In this document: positions 1-12,330 of the stretch, one piece after another
Layout: every line of letters starts with the position of its first letter
Numbering within the stretch: position 1 is the stretch's first letter
Assembly (NCBI GenBank): GCA_027574665.1
Contig: CM050648.1
Coordinates: 37,644,200 to 37,708,199 of the forward strand
Source of the DNA: Rhynochetos jubatus
Lineage: Eukaryota > Chordata > Aves > Eurypygiformes > Rhynochetidae
Length of the DNA: 64,000 nucleotides
Reading direction: 5' to 3'
Translations under genes and position numbers: made by a program
The notes under the pieces: generated by a model
What the model was told of the DNA's origin: nothing
The model's database searches: none
The model's input: only the letters and a program-made list of their open reading frames with translations

Positions 1-480
1 GCACCGCGCGGACGGGGCGGCCAGGCGCGACCGCCGCTCCCGGCGCAGGCGGAGCCGCTGCCGGTGTCGCAGCCTCCTCCCGCGCCGACCAGCGCCCCCC
101 CCCGGGCGGCGACGCCCGTTAAGGGGTCAAGCGGGGACTCACCGCCCCGGCCCGCTCCGCCCCCCCCCCCCCCCCCATCGGAGGGCCCCGCGGTGCAGCC
201 GCCCGAGGGACCGGCACGGGGCGGGGCAGCGCCTGCTGCCCGCGGAGCCCCGCAAGCTGGGATAAGGATTACCGCGCTCCTCCGGCTAAACCGGCGGATA
301 ACCCAGGGCGAGAGGGTCTTCCCCGCATCCAGCAGAGCCCGGGCAGCACACGCTGCGGCCGAGGAGGGGGTTTCGAGGGGGCGGCGGTGCTCTGAGGAGC
401 GCCCGCGGTGCTGGCGGCGCGCAGGGACGCACGGGATGCTCCGCGTCTGCTGGATGCGCGCAGCCCGCACCTCCCGGGTC
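1..480. promoter_or_regulatory. CpG island, probable SGK3 promoter
   Basis: This is a very GC-rich, CpG-dense block with a C homopolymer near 161-177 (G-rich on the minus strand). GC content drops after about 480. It looks like a TATA-less CpG-island promoter. In mammals SGK3 lies next to VCPIP1 in head-to-head orientation, so a minus-strand SGK3 promoter is expected to the left of VCPIP1. The assignment rests on synteny and not on any coding match; no SGK3 coding exon is in the window. Confidence 0.5.
143..450 (-). other. Candidate non-coding first exon (SGK3?)
   Basis: Read on the minus strand, bases 144-136 give CG|GTGAGTC, a consensus 5' splice donor whose last exon base is 143. This fits a first exon in the CpG island spliced to exons beyond the left edge. 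The 450 boundary is arbitrary because no transcription start can be placed. The long open frames on both strands here are what GC-rich DNA gives by chance. SGK3 is inferred from the conserved gene order SGK3-VCPIP1-MYBL1. Confidence 0.3.
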
Positions 481-1317
481 GCTCCGTCACCCCCAAACCT
501 GTCTGGCACAGAGAGCCAAGAGGGACTTTTTGGTGACAGTACGACGCACATCTGGCCAGCAAAAAATTACTTAGTCGGGCTGGATGGAGGAAGGAGACAC
601 TGGCGACATTACCTGGGGTGCAGAACATTCCCGCTCTCTGTCTTCTAGGCATTATTCTGCCTTTTTTTCTCCACTTTCAGTGCTCTCATGGCAACTTGTG
701 GTAAAAACAGAGTTATCAGTTTGCCTCATTCGTTGTCTCTCTGCTGCTTCCTGCCACGCTTTCTTCTCGGCATGTTACCACAGGATGCGGCACAGAAACC
801 CCCACACCGCCCTTAAGTTGCGCAGTCCTGCCCCAAAACACTTCTGTGTATCGGATTCACGGTTCTGAGGTTCCCGAGTGGCACGCCTGAGAAGATGGTA
901 CCAGCTTGGAGGCTTCACAAAACGGAGAATTTCAGGAGACGGGATGCGAGCCGAGGGAGGTGGTTCCAAGCACAGGCAGGACACCGGTCAAACTCGAGTG
1001 GCGAAAAGAGGAAGGCAAGAGACGACTGAGAAAGCCAAGACTTACGCAACCTGAGGCGCATCCTGAGGTGCAAGAAATAAAACAGGGTGTAGTATGGGAA
1101 AAAGTGAGTCCTAGACACAGAGCTCAGTCTGATGGTCTGGGACAGTTGATTTGATGGCCTGGTGTGTCTGCAAGGAATGACCGATGTGTTACAGCAGCCC
1201 TTCAGTACAGGTCGGATAGTTCCCTCCTTCCCTGCTTCTAATTAAGCAATGGAGTGAGATGAAAAGCTACAGCTAAAAGCCACATCTTTGAGGAAAGATA
1301 GGAATATCATAGAGAAT
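481..1317. other. Intergenic, nothing recognised
   Basis: This is unique-looking sequence between the left CpG island and the first CR1. Short open frames on both strands show no recognisable domain. No RNA gene or repeat was recognised. Confidence 0.5.
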
Positions 1318-1955
1318 GATGGATGAAGAGCTGGCCGTGAGCCGGCAGTGTCCACTGGCAGCCAGAAAGCCAACTGTATCCTGGGCTGTATCCAGAGAAG
1401 CGTGGCCAGCAGGTCGAGGGAGGGGATTCCCTCCCTCTACTCTTCTTGCACCTGGAGTGCTGCATCCAGCTCTGGGGCCTCAACATAAGAAGAATATTGA
1501 CTGGTTGAAGTGAGTCCAGAGGAGGCCACGGAGATGCTCCGAGGGCTGGAGCCCCTCTGCTATGGGGACAGGCTGAGAGAGTTGGGCTTGTTCAGCCTGG
1601 AGAAAAGAAGGCTCCGGGGAGACCTTAAAACACCTTCCAGTACCTGAAGGGGATCTACAGAGAAGCTGGGAGGGGACTTTTTACAAGGGCCTGTAGTGAC
1701 AGTACAAGGAGTAATGCTTTTAAACTGAAAGCAGGGAGATTTAGATTGGATATCAGGAAGAAGTTCTTCCCAGAGAGGGTGGTGAGGCACTGGGACAGGT
1801 TGCCCAGAGAAGCTGTGGATGCCCCATCCTTGGCAGTGTTCAAGGCCAGGCTGGATGAGGCTTGGAGCAACCTGGTCTAGTGGAGGGTGTCCCTGCCCAT
1901 GGCAGGGGGGTTGGGTCTTTAAAGTCCCTTCCAACCCAAACCAATCTATGATTCT
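1318..1955 (+). mobile_element. CR1 LINE, 5'-truncated, + strand
   Basis: This is the end of CR1 ORF2 followed by the CR1 3' UTR. The translated start (near 1340-1420) resembles the reverse-transcriptase C-terminal tail of CR1. The rest is the familiar avian block running from the 'ggctggagcccctctgctatgg' type segment to the terminal ATTCTATGATTCT-like end at about 1941-1955. It is the only CR1 here on the + strand and the longest copy. Frames are broken, so it is a dead copy. Confidence 0.93.
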
Positions 1956-4900
1956 AACCTTCATCATAACCTTCTGTTTCTCATAAGTCTTGCATGTATT
2001 TAACATTACGTTGACATGGGTATCCTTGATCCATCTTACGTGTGTAATTGTTTAGAATACAGTTGCACAGAAAACTATTTGCAAGACAGCTTCCAAAAGG
2101 CAAATCTCCAGAGAAAAAGGTTATGCAGTTTGACTCATTCGAGAGGTCCACCCCTGTCCACAATCCTCTTAAAAACCGAAGGAACAAAGAAAAAAAATAC
2201 TTGCAACTACAGTCAGCCTCTTTTCCCTTCCATCGTAATCGCCCTGTAAGAACAGCTTGTTTTCCTCTTGCTCTGGTATTCCCCTGTGAGGACACAAGTA
2301 CGCACTCAAGGTCCCTAATGCTCCCTCATCCATTACTGGAAGCACTAAACCTAGAAACTCTTTAAAAGGTCGGTCTCAGTCCTGCTGCTGAACAAACAAA
2401 GAGAATAGATGTGCCTCGCTTGTTCCCTCCTCTGTTTGCTCCGTCGGTTGTTTTCTTTTCTTACACGTATCCTTGCAGACAGGTTGATTTGTTTAACTGC
2501 ACACAGGTCAATGTCTGAATAGCTCACCTAGAAGCACCAGCGACACAGAAAGAGAAAATGGGGAAAAAACAGACGATGATGACATGCTGCTTTTAAAGCA
2601 TAACAAAACTATCAACATCAGCAGTCTGGTGCACAGACTGAGGTCAGAGTAAAACCTTGGGGCAGTAACCGTGTGGTTGTGGAGATGATGTGTTCTCCAC
2701 CTCACTGTGAGAGACCAAACGAAGCGGGGAAACATCTTCTACGAAGTCACCATTACTTCTGCCTTCCTGCTATACCTTCTTTCATTCCCTTTGTCGCTTC
2801 ACCTATTTGCATGTCTCCACCTTTCTTCCCTTTGCGCTTCTTCCCCATAGCAACTCTGCCTCCATACATCCTACTTCTGCCTCCTCCCACATCAAGAAGC
2901 TGCGTGACAGCGCAGGCGGAACTTTAGAAGGGAAAATTGCAAAGACAAATGGTCGTTAGCTGATGTACTCTGGTAGCGAGCTTTCTAGCACTGCAGGCTA
3001 TGAGCCAAAGTAGGGAGAAAAGAAACAGGCTAAGGACAAGTGGGATAAAAGAAGTTAAGAAAGCTTTAAGGCGGAGAGCGGAACGTGATACGAGGTGATC
3101 TTTCACCTGGGATTGTCTGTTCAGCAGACCTGACAGTACACGTTCAGGCTAGTTAGATCCCTCACAACCACATACTCGTGAGGGAATAAATCGGTGATTA
3201 CGTACCATGAGAAAGGCTTGTTGTGACATGGCGTTCATCTGCCACCGAATCCATGTTCATGAAGTCATTCCTATCTCCAGGCACACAAATTCCCAGTTTT
3301 TTCAGAGCCAGTTCCTGAAGGAATGGTAAACTTCGCCTTCAGGGGGCTAGCTAACTCTTCATATTTCTTGTAAGGGTAGAGCTTTACAAGGTATAGCTAT
3401 CAAATTTACTTTCCTCCCGCCAGGTAATGTAACACAAGTTTCACTGAACATTTGAAACACGGGCTACAGCAATTAAGATGCAAGTTTAATGCCGTTGTTA
3501 AATAAAAAGAAACTGAAATGCTTGATTGAACTCCTGGAACTTGGTCCCAAATCACATCTGGGGATCCCTATCTAACTCCCATTGTGCCTCTAAGGAAAAA
3601 TCGTCTTCTCCAAGGCGTTGCCATCAGGCTTTCATGTCAACACCCAAGCCACAACAGGTGGAGAAGAGTGGAGGTCTCCCTTCCCACAGTGGCCATTGCA
3701 AATTGGTTTCACTGGGTGATATTTCCTGCACTGCTGCATTTTGTTTCATACTTTGAAGTTTCATACTTTAGTTTGTATTTGTTGGTGTCATGAGTAAATC
3801 TAGACTAGATTTTGCAGAATTGGAGCCCACCCTAGAGAGATACTCAGGTGAGGTGCCCACCCCCAGAGTGTCAACAGAGGCGTGTTTCCCAGTCTCAGTT
3901 GTTACCGAATAATGGCCATCAGCAGTCTAATCCTGAGACAAGGTGAATACCGGTGAATTGAGTAGGAAGAAGATATTGCCAAGTCTGTGGGATGATATTT
4001 CAGGACATATAAGCACTGTTACTTAGCCCCTAACTAGCTTTCAATGCAGTAAGTGCTGTTCTTTTCCTCAAATGGTGAGCGGTAAGCAACTAAGCATGGG
4101 ATCCTCAGTCTAGGCAGCTTGTAAATGCACTTCATTTTCTCTCCCTCCTTTCAAAAAGGAAATTTGTTGTTCTTTTATCATAGCCTCTTACCCAACTGCT
4201 GTGGCCTGTTATGCTACTGTTAAACATTTAAGTATGCTCTATGTAACGTTCAAGGTTAATTAGACCAGAAGGTTCACTGCCCTTCAGTTTTTGTTACTGG
4301 ATACACCGTAAGGTTCATCCATACCCGCCACAAGCCTGTTTAAATTTTGCATACAACACAGAGCCCGTTTTTTGCATCCAGGATCCCTGCTGCTATCAAC
4401 TCTTTGTCATAAGAAACACCAGTCATGTTGGCCACAGCATCTAACAGTCAACTTCTGCGAGCAGCATTAACCAAAACAATGGAAGACTGTATACTTTTTA
4501 AATCTGCAACAAACTTCTTTAAATATAATAAAACTATTTATCTTCAATATATTAAATAACAATTCTCAAACATCCAGCCAAGAATTTGAAGCTGTTTCTC
4601 TACAAAAAGAAGCAAGAAGAAAAGGCAGTATGGCCTGTATCACAAGGATGCTACATGATTATTATATCTAAGTACCTCCAAATGGAAAACCAAAGCATAC
4701 AGCAAAGAAAACATGAGAAGACGTACCGTCATCTTACTCACTGCAACATGTAATAGTTAAGCAGATAAGTTAGAGGCCCTAAGTAAAGCCCTAAGTCTAC
4801 TTTTCCTACTTAATATGGTTTTATAAAAGGGAATTGGGATTAAAATCTTAGTGGTCTAGAAAAAAATACACCATGTGATGTAAAACTGAAAGTCTCCAGG

Positions 4901-6490
4901 AAGTTAAAATGGAATTAACTTACCCAAATTTCAGTGTAAGAAAACATCCTACTTAGACAACAGATTTATTTAACAAAGTGTGTGTGGGGGGTGTTTCTTC
5001 TCTTTTCATTTTAATTCCAGCTGCAGTTGCCATTTTGGGGAACAAGAAAGTCCCTGCCTCAGATGTTTCCCACGTCTTATCAGGAAGTACCAAAGATGAG
5101 GCAACAGCTTTCCAAGAAATAAAATCTCAAAACCTACCACAATTTACAGAGGAGTTCGTATTTGTCTTAGTGCAGGAACTGGGGTGTAAAGTCTTCAAAA
5201 AGAGGGAATAAACCTTTTGAGTGGGCAAGAGTAGGAGGCCGTAAGGAAGCTGAGTTACCCATTTCTAAGTGATGTGCCAACGCCATCAAACGCCCGTAGC
5301 TATCTGCATCTGAGGTAGCTTCCTTGCTGGTGGGAACTGCTGGAAGTTTGCAACAAATCCCTTTGTACACATGATAGGAGATAGCTGCTTGCAAAAGGTC
5401 TATTTGGGAAGTGTCGGGAGTCCTAGCAAGCGACTGAGGCACCATATTTAAAGTAGGGATTAGATAGATAAACCTAAACCAATGTTAAACCAGTGGTAAA
5501 AATGCCACTTTATCTGCTTCAGAATCTTTTCAGATCCTATCTGTTTCTGAAGTTATCTGGGGAAACTATCCACCGTCTCTCCTACACCTAGACTTGAAAG
5601 GCAAAGTTTTGGGTGCAGTTACATATCCTCTAGTTTCTTCTCCACCTTATTCAGACAACTGTATTAAAAATACCTGCCTGGGGCCTTCTTCCAGGGGTCT
5701 GGTATTGTGCAACAAGGAAGAGGGATTGCTGGGACCCCCTTTCTGCAGAGCTGGGGTTTCCCACCCTGCCAGAGGCTGTTTATGTTGTTTCCATGTACCA
5801 GAGGTCCCACGTGCAACTCCTTCCCCCTTGACTACCCTATCACTTCACTGAATCCCTTTAGTCCCTGGATACTTTATTTTCCCTTCATGGAAGGAAACGC
5901 ATCAGAGGCCCAGTGAAGTGCTTTAGAAGAGCTGAGTTGGGAATAACGCTCTTGGGAGGGGTAATGGTTTCAGGCAAATACTCTTTGATCTGTAGGTTAT
6001 TATAAAACCAGCTGAAGCGCTCAGCTCTGTTAACCCACATACAAGAAGGTAAGCTCTCCGTCTCTTTTTCTCAAATCCTCGTTTTGCTTTTTTTCTACTT
6101 TTCAACACAGTCAGCATGTTTTTGTTTGTCTTTGTCAGGAACATGCCCTCAAATTTCACAGCTCACCTCCAGCGCGGGGCTGGCTGCTCCTGGTGTAAAC
6201 AGGAGGTGAACACAACTTAACTACCAGAGGGTTGGATTTATCACTCATAGACAGAAATAGAAAGATAGGAAAGGGTTGGGAGTAGATCGGATTATTTCTC
6301 ATGAAGCAATATAATCTCTGACATCTCTTTTCTCATATCCTCGCTCTTCCATGCTTACACGAGGACATCCACCCTTTCCCTCATGGATTATTTTCTTTCC
6401 TAGACCGTGATGATTTTTTGTCCATCTAGCTTGGGCTTTTCCCTGTCGGTTCACATGCTTCTTGAGATGAGATACTGCGCCAGTTTTAGT
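1956..6490. other. Intergenic, no gene recognised
   Basis: This is mixed AT-rich intergenic DNA. The open frames, all about 105 codons or fewer, have no family resemblance and no splice-consistent partner. No CR1 or LTR sequence was recognised in this stretch. Confidence 0.5.
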
Positions 6491-6523
6491 TGCTTAGTTG
6501 CTGGCTGGGATTAAACCACGACA
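6491..6523 (+). mobile_element. LTR 3'-end fragment
   Basis: The segment ends TTAAACCACGACA, preceded by a TGCTTAGTTGCTGGCTGGGA-type run. This is the terminal segment of the same LTR family as the solo LTR at 11751-12330, which ends with a GGGGTTAAACCACAAGA-like run. Only about 33 bases are recognisable, so this is a degraded or truncated remnant. Confidence 0.5.
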
Positions 6524-7720
6524 GGTTCCAACACACACTGCGCTTGCCGCGAGTTGCCACGTCGATCCTTTTGTGTTACCTGTGACACTCACGCTCCGAA
6601 TCCTTTACAGGCTTTGCTTTCTCATAACAAGATGACGTGGCTGACTCACAATCGGTTTGTGATTCACTGTATGCCCTGATCCTTTCTGAGGAATGTTTCC
6701 AATAAATTTACCCCCTTATCTTGTGATTGTAAATGGGAATTAAGTATTATATATGCTGATTTCTAATCCTATTTAATTCACCAGCTTGTCAAGATAATTT
6801 TGAACTCTAAATTTCTCCCTCAAAATCCTTGCAACTCTTCCCAGCTTAGTGTTTCCCACAAGTTTAATAAGTATAATCTTGCATGTAATTAATGAAGAGC
6901 CTGAGGACAGATGCCTGCATAACCTCATTTTGATATGCTTTTACAGTTTGGTAGTGACCAGCTGCTCTGCGTACGCCGTGGTTACGTAAGTCTGCTGTAA
7001 TCTACTGCTTTTCTATCTAGCACAGCAGTATCCGATCGGCACGTTTTCCGCCAGCTTGATTGTAAGGTGTAACCTGAGAGGACACAAAACCTCACGAATG
7101 CCAAGATAAGACAGCTATCACTTCTTCTCACGTATGTGGCCTGCTCTCACTGAGAGAAAATAAATTACCGCATTGGGCTGGCACTGACAACCATTCCTGG
7201 TAGTAACAGTGTGTTTGCAGAATGTCCTCCTTACATCCCCTTCACTGTGTCTTACTTTCTGCTTGGACATCGTTGGATTTGTTTGGTCATACTGCTTTCT
7301 GTATCTAAACTTGTTTTAGTTTTTTATTTTTGGTATGGTTCTTCTGGAGTTTTGGGGTCAGTGTCGTTGAACCAAGTTGATTTTTCTGCACTTTACGGTC
7401 CCCTGTATTGGGGTGGTTTGGGCACAGGTAACCTCTTATTTTTTTCAGAATTATTTTTGATGTTTACTTTCTTCCCATGTATTTTGTCTAGCAATGCAGA
7501 GAGTTTCACAGATGTTTTATTGAAGGCCATTGTCTTTCTGTATTTCTCTTGTCATTTCATGAGCAGTTGTGCAACTTGTTTGCTATTTTTGCTCACTCCG
7601 ATTTGCTCAGATTCAAATCTAGAAAGCCTTCCCTATAGGATGTCTTACATCTATACCAACAGATGCTCTCTCCAACTTTTTACCTGCTTGCCAACTTTCT
7701 CCTACTGTACCTATTTACGA
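6524..7720. other. Intergenic, T-rich, no gene recognised
   Basis: This is AT-rich DNA. From about 7211 a long + strand frame is open because the sequence is T-rich. It codes for a hydrophobic stretch and then runs into the antisense CR1, so it is not treated as a gene. Confidence 0.5.
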
Positions 7721-8228
7721 CAGAATCACAGAATGGTTTGGGTTGGAAGAGACCTTAAAGCCCATCCAGTTCCAACCCCCCTGCCATGGGCAGGGACACC
7801 CTCCACTAGATCAGGTTGCTCAAAGCCTCATCCAGCCTGGCCTGGAACACTTCCAGGGATGGGGCATCCACAGCTTCTCTGGGCAACCTGTGCCAGTGCC
7901 TCACCACCCTCTCCCTGAAGAACTTCTCCCTGATATCCAATCTAAATCTCCCCACTTTCAATTTAAACCCATTACCCCTTGTCCTGTCACTACAGGCCCT
8001 TGCAAAAAGCAGCCCCCTCCCAGCTTCCTTGTAGCCCCTTCAGGTACTGGAAGGTGCTGTAAGGTCTCCCTGGAGCCTTATCTTCTCCAGGTTGAACAAG
8101 CCCAACTCTCTCAGCCTGTCCCCATAGCAGAGGTGCTCCAGCCCTCTGAGCATCTTTGTGGCCTCCTCTGGACTCGCTCCAACCAGTCAATATCTTTCTT
8201 ATGCTGAGGGCTCCAGAGAAGGATGCAG
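7721..8228 (-). mobile_element. CR1 LINE 3' end, minus strand
   Basis: It begins with CAGAATCACAGAATGGTTTG, the reverse complement of the CR1 3' terminus. It then runs through the standard CR1 3' UTR to a 'ctgagggctccagagaaggatgcag'-type 5' truncation point near 8228. It looks little diverged from the copy at 33091, which suggests a relatively young insertion. Long open frames across it are a known CR1 shadow. Confidence 0.93.
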
Positions 8229-11200
8229 ATACCTGTTAATCTGAATAGTGAACTTAGTGGTAATGGAGGACCTTAGTACACTTTTATTTGAAATCCTCCC
8301 CTTAAAATTATATCCTCTGAATCTTCCTTACGTAAGAGCTTATAAGCTTCCTTATGCTCTACAGTAAAGTCATGCCACAGTGGGATCTTTCCTCTGCTTT
8401 CCCTTCATCCCATTTTGTTGCAGTTATTTGAGCAGATCTCCTGATGAGTTCTGGAGCTCAGAACAGGCACTCATGGTCTCAGTGTGCAAATCACGGTTTC
8501 CTGTCATTCTTCAGCACGTGATGTCCTTCTGTATCAACATGTGCCTTGTGACCCCCCCTACCACGCTTGCTACGCTAATGAAACCTTCGTGCGTAAGCCA
8601 AGCTTGTCCTGCTTATTCGCTCAGTGGCGTACAATCACGTAGGATGTTCAGCGGTAGGACCCTCTGTTTTTCTTGATTTGATTAGTCAGATACAAGGCAA
8701 CAGTGACAAAGTAGCTGTGCCTTGTAGCACTAATGTGTCATCCGTGTAGGTGGCAGCTCCTGGGCTCGCTGGGAAGGTTCACTTGGTTAAGGTTCTGCTG
8801 ACACCTACTGCCAGAGCTGAATGCAGCAAAACAACGCAGGAGAAGGCTTTGACCCGGTCCCACAGCATCGGTGGCATGCAGCGTTGGGTTCCGACTGCCA
8901 GCATTGTACTTAAAGAGACAAATACCATCCATAGTTGTATGGAAATTAGAGTAACACAGGTCAGAAATGGCAAAGTCTCCAGGAGCCCCAGTTTTGGGGG
9001 GGGTGTGTGTGTGGGGTGTGGGGTGTGTTTGTTGCTGGTTTTGTAGTAAAATTAGCGAAGGACAAGAGTTAATTGAGTCATTTTATGCATTTTTCATGAC
9101 AGAAGCTAATTTAGAAGTAAATACTTCTGAGAGGCAAAAAAAAAAAAAAAAAGAAGATGTAATTTTTTTTTTAATAGATCTTCATTGTTGTTGCGAATGG
9201 TTTTACATCTGATTCAAGAAAAAGCCTCTCCTCAAAGCAATTCCTGCCCAGCAGGGACCTCTTTCTTTGGTTTTGCAAACCTCCACTTATTTCAATACCG
9301 AGAAATCGCATCCAGGACAAGGGAGCGTGGCAGAAGATCCCACTTACTGGGAGGTTGTTAGGTTTAGTGAACTGCAAGGAATTCATGTGCACGAGAGCTG
9401 TAGTTTAGACCTTTATGGGTGTATAAAGGTGAGCTGTCAGGAAAATAGAATCTATTGTAACATCTGGCCGCTGGTGGCAAGGGTGTTTGTGCCTTTTGGA
9501 AGATGGGATATTATGCGCAGTTGCTAAAGGACTGGGCAACAAACCAGTTTGAAGGGTTGAGCTGGTTTATATTTGGACTGTAATGACATCTAGGTTAAAG
9601 CCCTCAGGAGACAACCTGAGGAGAGAGTGGCTTTGTTTTTCTTTTCTTCAGCCAGCCGACACACTCCCACCGTTTCGTATCTGTGTACCAGGTTCTCTCC
9701 TGTGTCTTCAGCTCTGAAAAATGCTGGATCTGAACCTGTCAAACACTTCCAGATTTAAGCATAACCACAAGCCAGGCATCACTGCCCTGTGTTCTCTGTA
9801 AGAAGCGTTCCATTGTCTTTGTCACCCATACCCATCCTTGACTTGGGAATTCTGTAGTGGAAATGACTGTTCGTTCTTCTCTAGTAAACTGGGTATTTGC
9901 TGAGGCAATTTCACAAAGGGCCAGACAGTAAATTGGGATGCTTAAATACAAGTGAATGTCATATAGATTTAAGCAACCCTTTAACAGTTGTTGAGATTAG
10001 TGACTGTGCATACACTGTGAACATACAGATCAATACAGCAGTGACTGTGTTCGTTGCTCGTCCTATTTTGGTTTGAGGCATTTATCTTTTAGTGTAATGG
10101 GATTGCACCATTCCTTCAATTTGTATTTGACAGAGCACTATAGAAAGCAGATAAATATTCACAGTAACTGCCATTGAGACTCCCATATAATCAGGTTACA
10201 CATCTCAGCTAATAACACATTCTCTCTTTTTTAATGCTCTACTGCCCTAAAGATTAATTTTCTATTGACAGTTGCCAGACACTGGCAGTCCTGATGAGTC
10301 TGTTTTGTTTGCCAGTTGTGCTGGCATCAACTCTCAAACCAATATTCGGAATAAAAGAGGTGCCTTAATTTTGAAGAGGAGTTTTCATGTGAAATCAATT
10401 TAATTTTCTTGCAAGACGGGGCCTCGGAACCAGATTTTGAGCCAAGAAATAAAAGGAAAGCATAGGTAAAAAACCCAACAGTGTACTCCTTGAGTAGCTT
10501 GTCTTGGATGCTGAGGCTGTTCCTGCTTGGAAGTCAGCTGTAGAGCTGTTCTTACCGGGCAAGGCTGTCCCTGAACAAACTTTGGGAACATGGACTTGCC
10601 AGCAGCAAAGCCTTTGAGCAGGTTATTTGGATAGTTACGATTAGTATTAGAACCTCTGCCCAGTATTTCCCTCTTGCATGTTGCTTTCCCAAAGAGCTTA
10701 CGTATTGCTAACACGCATAACACGTTTTGAGCAGCCCCAATTTGGCCTCATGTAGGAGTGACATCAGTGTCAACCAAGTGCATCTATGAGGGGCACGAAA
10801 CGCAGAACCTGCTTCAGTGGCTGCAGTTCAAGCTCTGACTCTGAGAAAACACTGAAGGAAAACAGGGGTGTTTTATTGGCAATCATTGGAGGGCAGTAGA
10901 GAGGGATACGGAAGTCATTCGGTTGGATATCCAGGACAAGAGTTACAAGTCCAAGTCCTTAAAATAAGCCAGATGCTGTTTTCTAACTACCATCAACTAA
11001 CTACTAATTAAGCCAAAGGTTTATGAAAGCTGAGCTGAAGTTGCTCAGTGGTGATTCCTGTCCTTCCAGAACATGGTGCTGGGCTGCACGCTGTCTATGA
11101 GGACACGGACACGAGGAGGCCTGTGACCAACACCCCCTCTGTCACACGGCAGCAAGCGTGGTGGTTAGTGCTTCAAGGCTTTTCATAACACCTGGTCAAG

Positions 11201-11750
11201 CAAATGGCAACAAAATGTATGCAGTTCAAGAAGCAAGTGCGGAATTGGTTCGACTAGAACGATAAATACAAGAGTCCACGCTGCATGGGACTCGAAGCTG
11301 CTCTGTGCAGTGAAGCACATACGGTTGTTGACTATTTGGAGAGAGCTGGCACTACTAATAGTACTTATGATATCATAAGTACTATCCAGATGGGGCCTAC
11401 CCATGCTTTTTTGACACTAGGGTGTCATATCTAAATACAAAAAAATTGTGTTCGTTGTGGGTTGTGATGATATTGCCACCTTCCCTCTGGTTGTGTTCCC
11501 TCTCTCCTCTTTCTTGAGTGTAAGGCTGAAATGTAGAGCGGTTTTAGGGCCAGGTCAGGCAAAACCACGTCTTGCAGGGTAAGCAGGATCAGCTCTGCCA
11601 GGGGTTCAATGAAGGTAACACCAGACTTTAGCTATCCTTTCTCCACAATGCATGGGATGGAGAGCACGCTGCTGCCGACAGAGTTGTAGCTGGAGGCTGA
11701 TAACAGCTTCCACTTCTTGGCAAAACAGAGCACCTTCTAGCTCATCAGGA
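8229..11750. other. Intergenic, no gene recognised
   Basis: Nothing coding was recognised. The stretch holds a G/GT-rich tract at 8996-9028 and a poly-A run near 9136-9152. Confidence 0.5.
8996..9028 (+). repeat. G-rich GT tract, possible G-quadruplex
   Basis: The tract has a run of eight G followed by (GT)n and two further GGGG blocks (at 9013-9016 and 9020-9023 approximately). It is low-complexity sequence with several G runs within 33 bases. Confidence 0.6.
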
Positions 11751-12330
11751 TGTGATGGTTTGGGCTGGGCATAGAGTTGACTTTCTTGATAGCATCTGGT
11801 ATGGGGCTAGGTTTTGTGCTGAAAAGTGTGGATAACACAGGGATAGTTTAGTTCCTGCTGAGCAGTGCCTACACAGAGTCAAGTTTTTTTCCAGCCTCTC
11901 ACCCCACCCCACCACCAGCGAGTGGGCTGGGGGTGCACAAGAAGCTGGGAGGGGACACAGCCGGGACAGCTGACCCCAACTGACCAAAGGGATGTTCCAT
12001 ACCATATGGCATCATGCTCAGCACAGAAAGGTGGAAGAAGTAGAAAGGGGTGGGAGAGTCCAGAGTGATGGCGTTTGTTTTCCCAAGTAACCATTACGCA
12101 TGACGAAGCCCTGCTTTCCTGGGGATGGCTGAGCACCTGCCTGCCGATGGGAAGCAGTGAATGAATTCCTTGTTTTGCTTTGCTTGTGTGTGCGTGGCTC
12201 CTGCTTTGCCTACTAAACTGTCATTATTTTCTCACTTTTACTCTTCTGATTGATTCTCTCCCCCATCACATGGGGGGGTGAGCAAGTGGCTGTGTGGGTC
12301 TTAATTCCCAGCAGGGGTTAAACCACAAGA
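11751..12330 (+). mobile_element. Solo LTR of an avian endogenous retrovirus
   Basis: The element starts TGTGATGGTTT and ends AAACCACAAGA. These ends are nearly inverted complements, as expected for LTR termini, with a substitution in the terminal CA. Internal segments match an avian LTR I recognise: a CAGCTGACCCCAACTGACC segment, CCATACCATATGGCATCATG, and a CTGCCTGCCGATGGGAAG segment. A polyadenylation-type TACTAAACTGTC region precedes the U5 part. The expected TATA-like position after the ATGCTCAGCA segment is degraded. No gag, pol or env remnant flanks it, so it is a solo LTR. No clear target-site duplication was seen (CAGGA on the left, CCTGA on the right). Confidence 0.8.

Noticed and set aside
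7211-7918. 235-codon open frame with hydrophobic segments
   Set aside because: The first two thirds are T-rich intergenic DNA, which yields Phe/Leu/Ser-rich chance frames, and the end is antisense CR1. No family resemblance or splice support.
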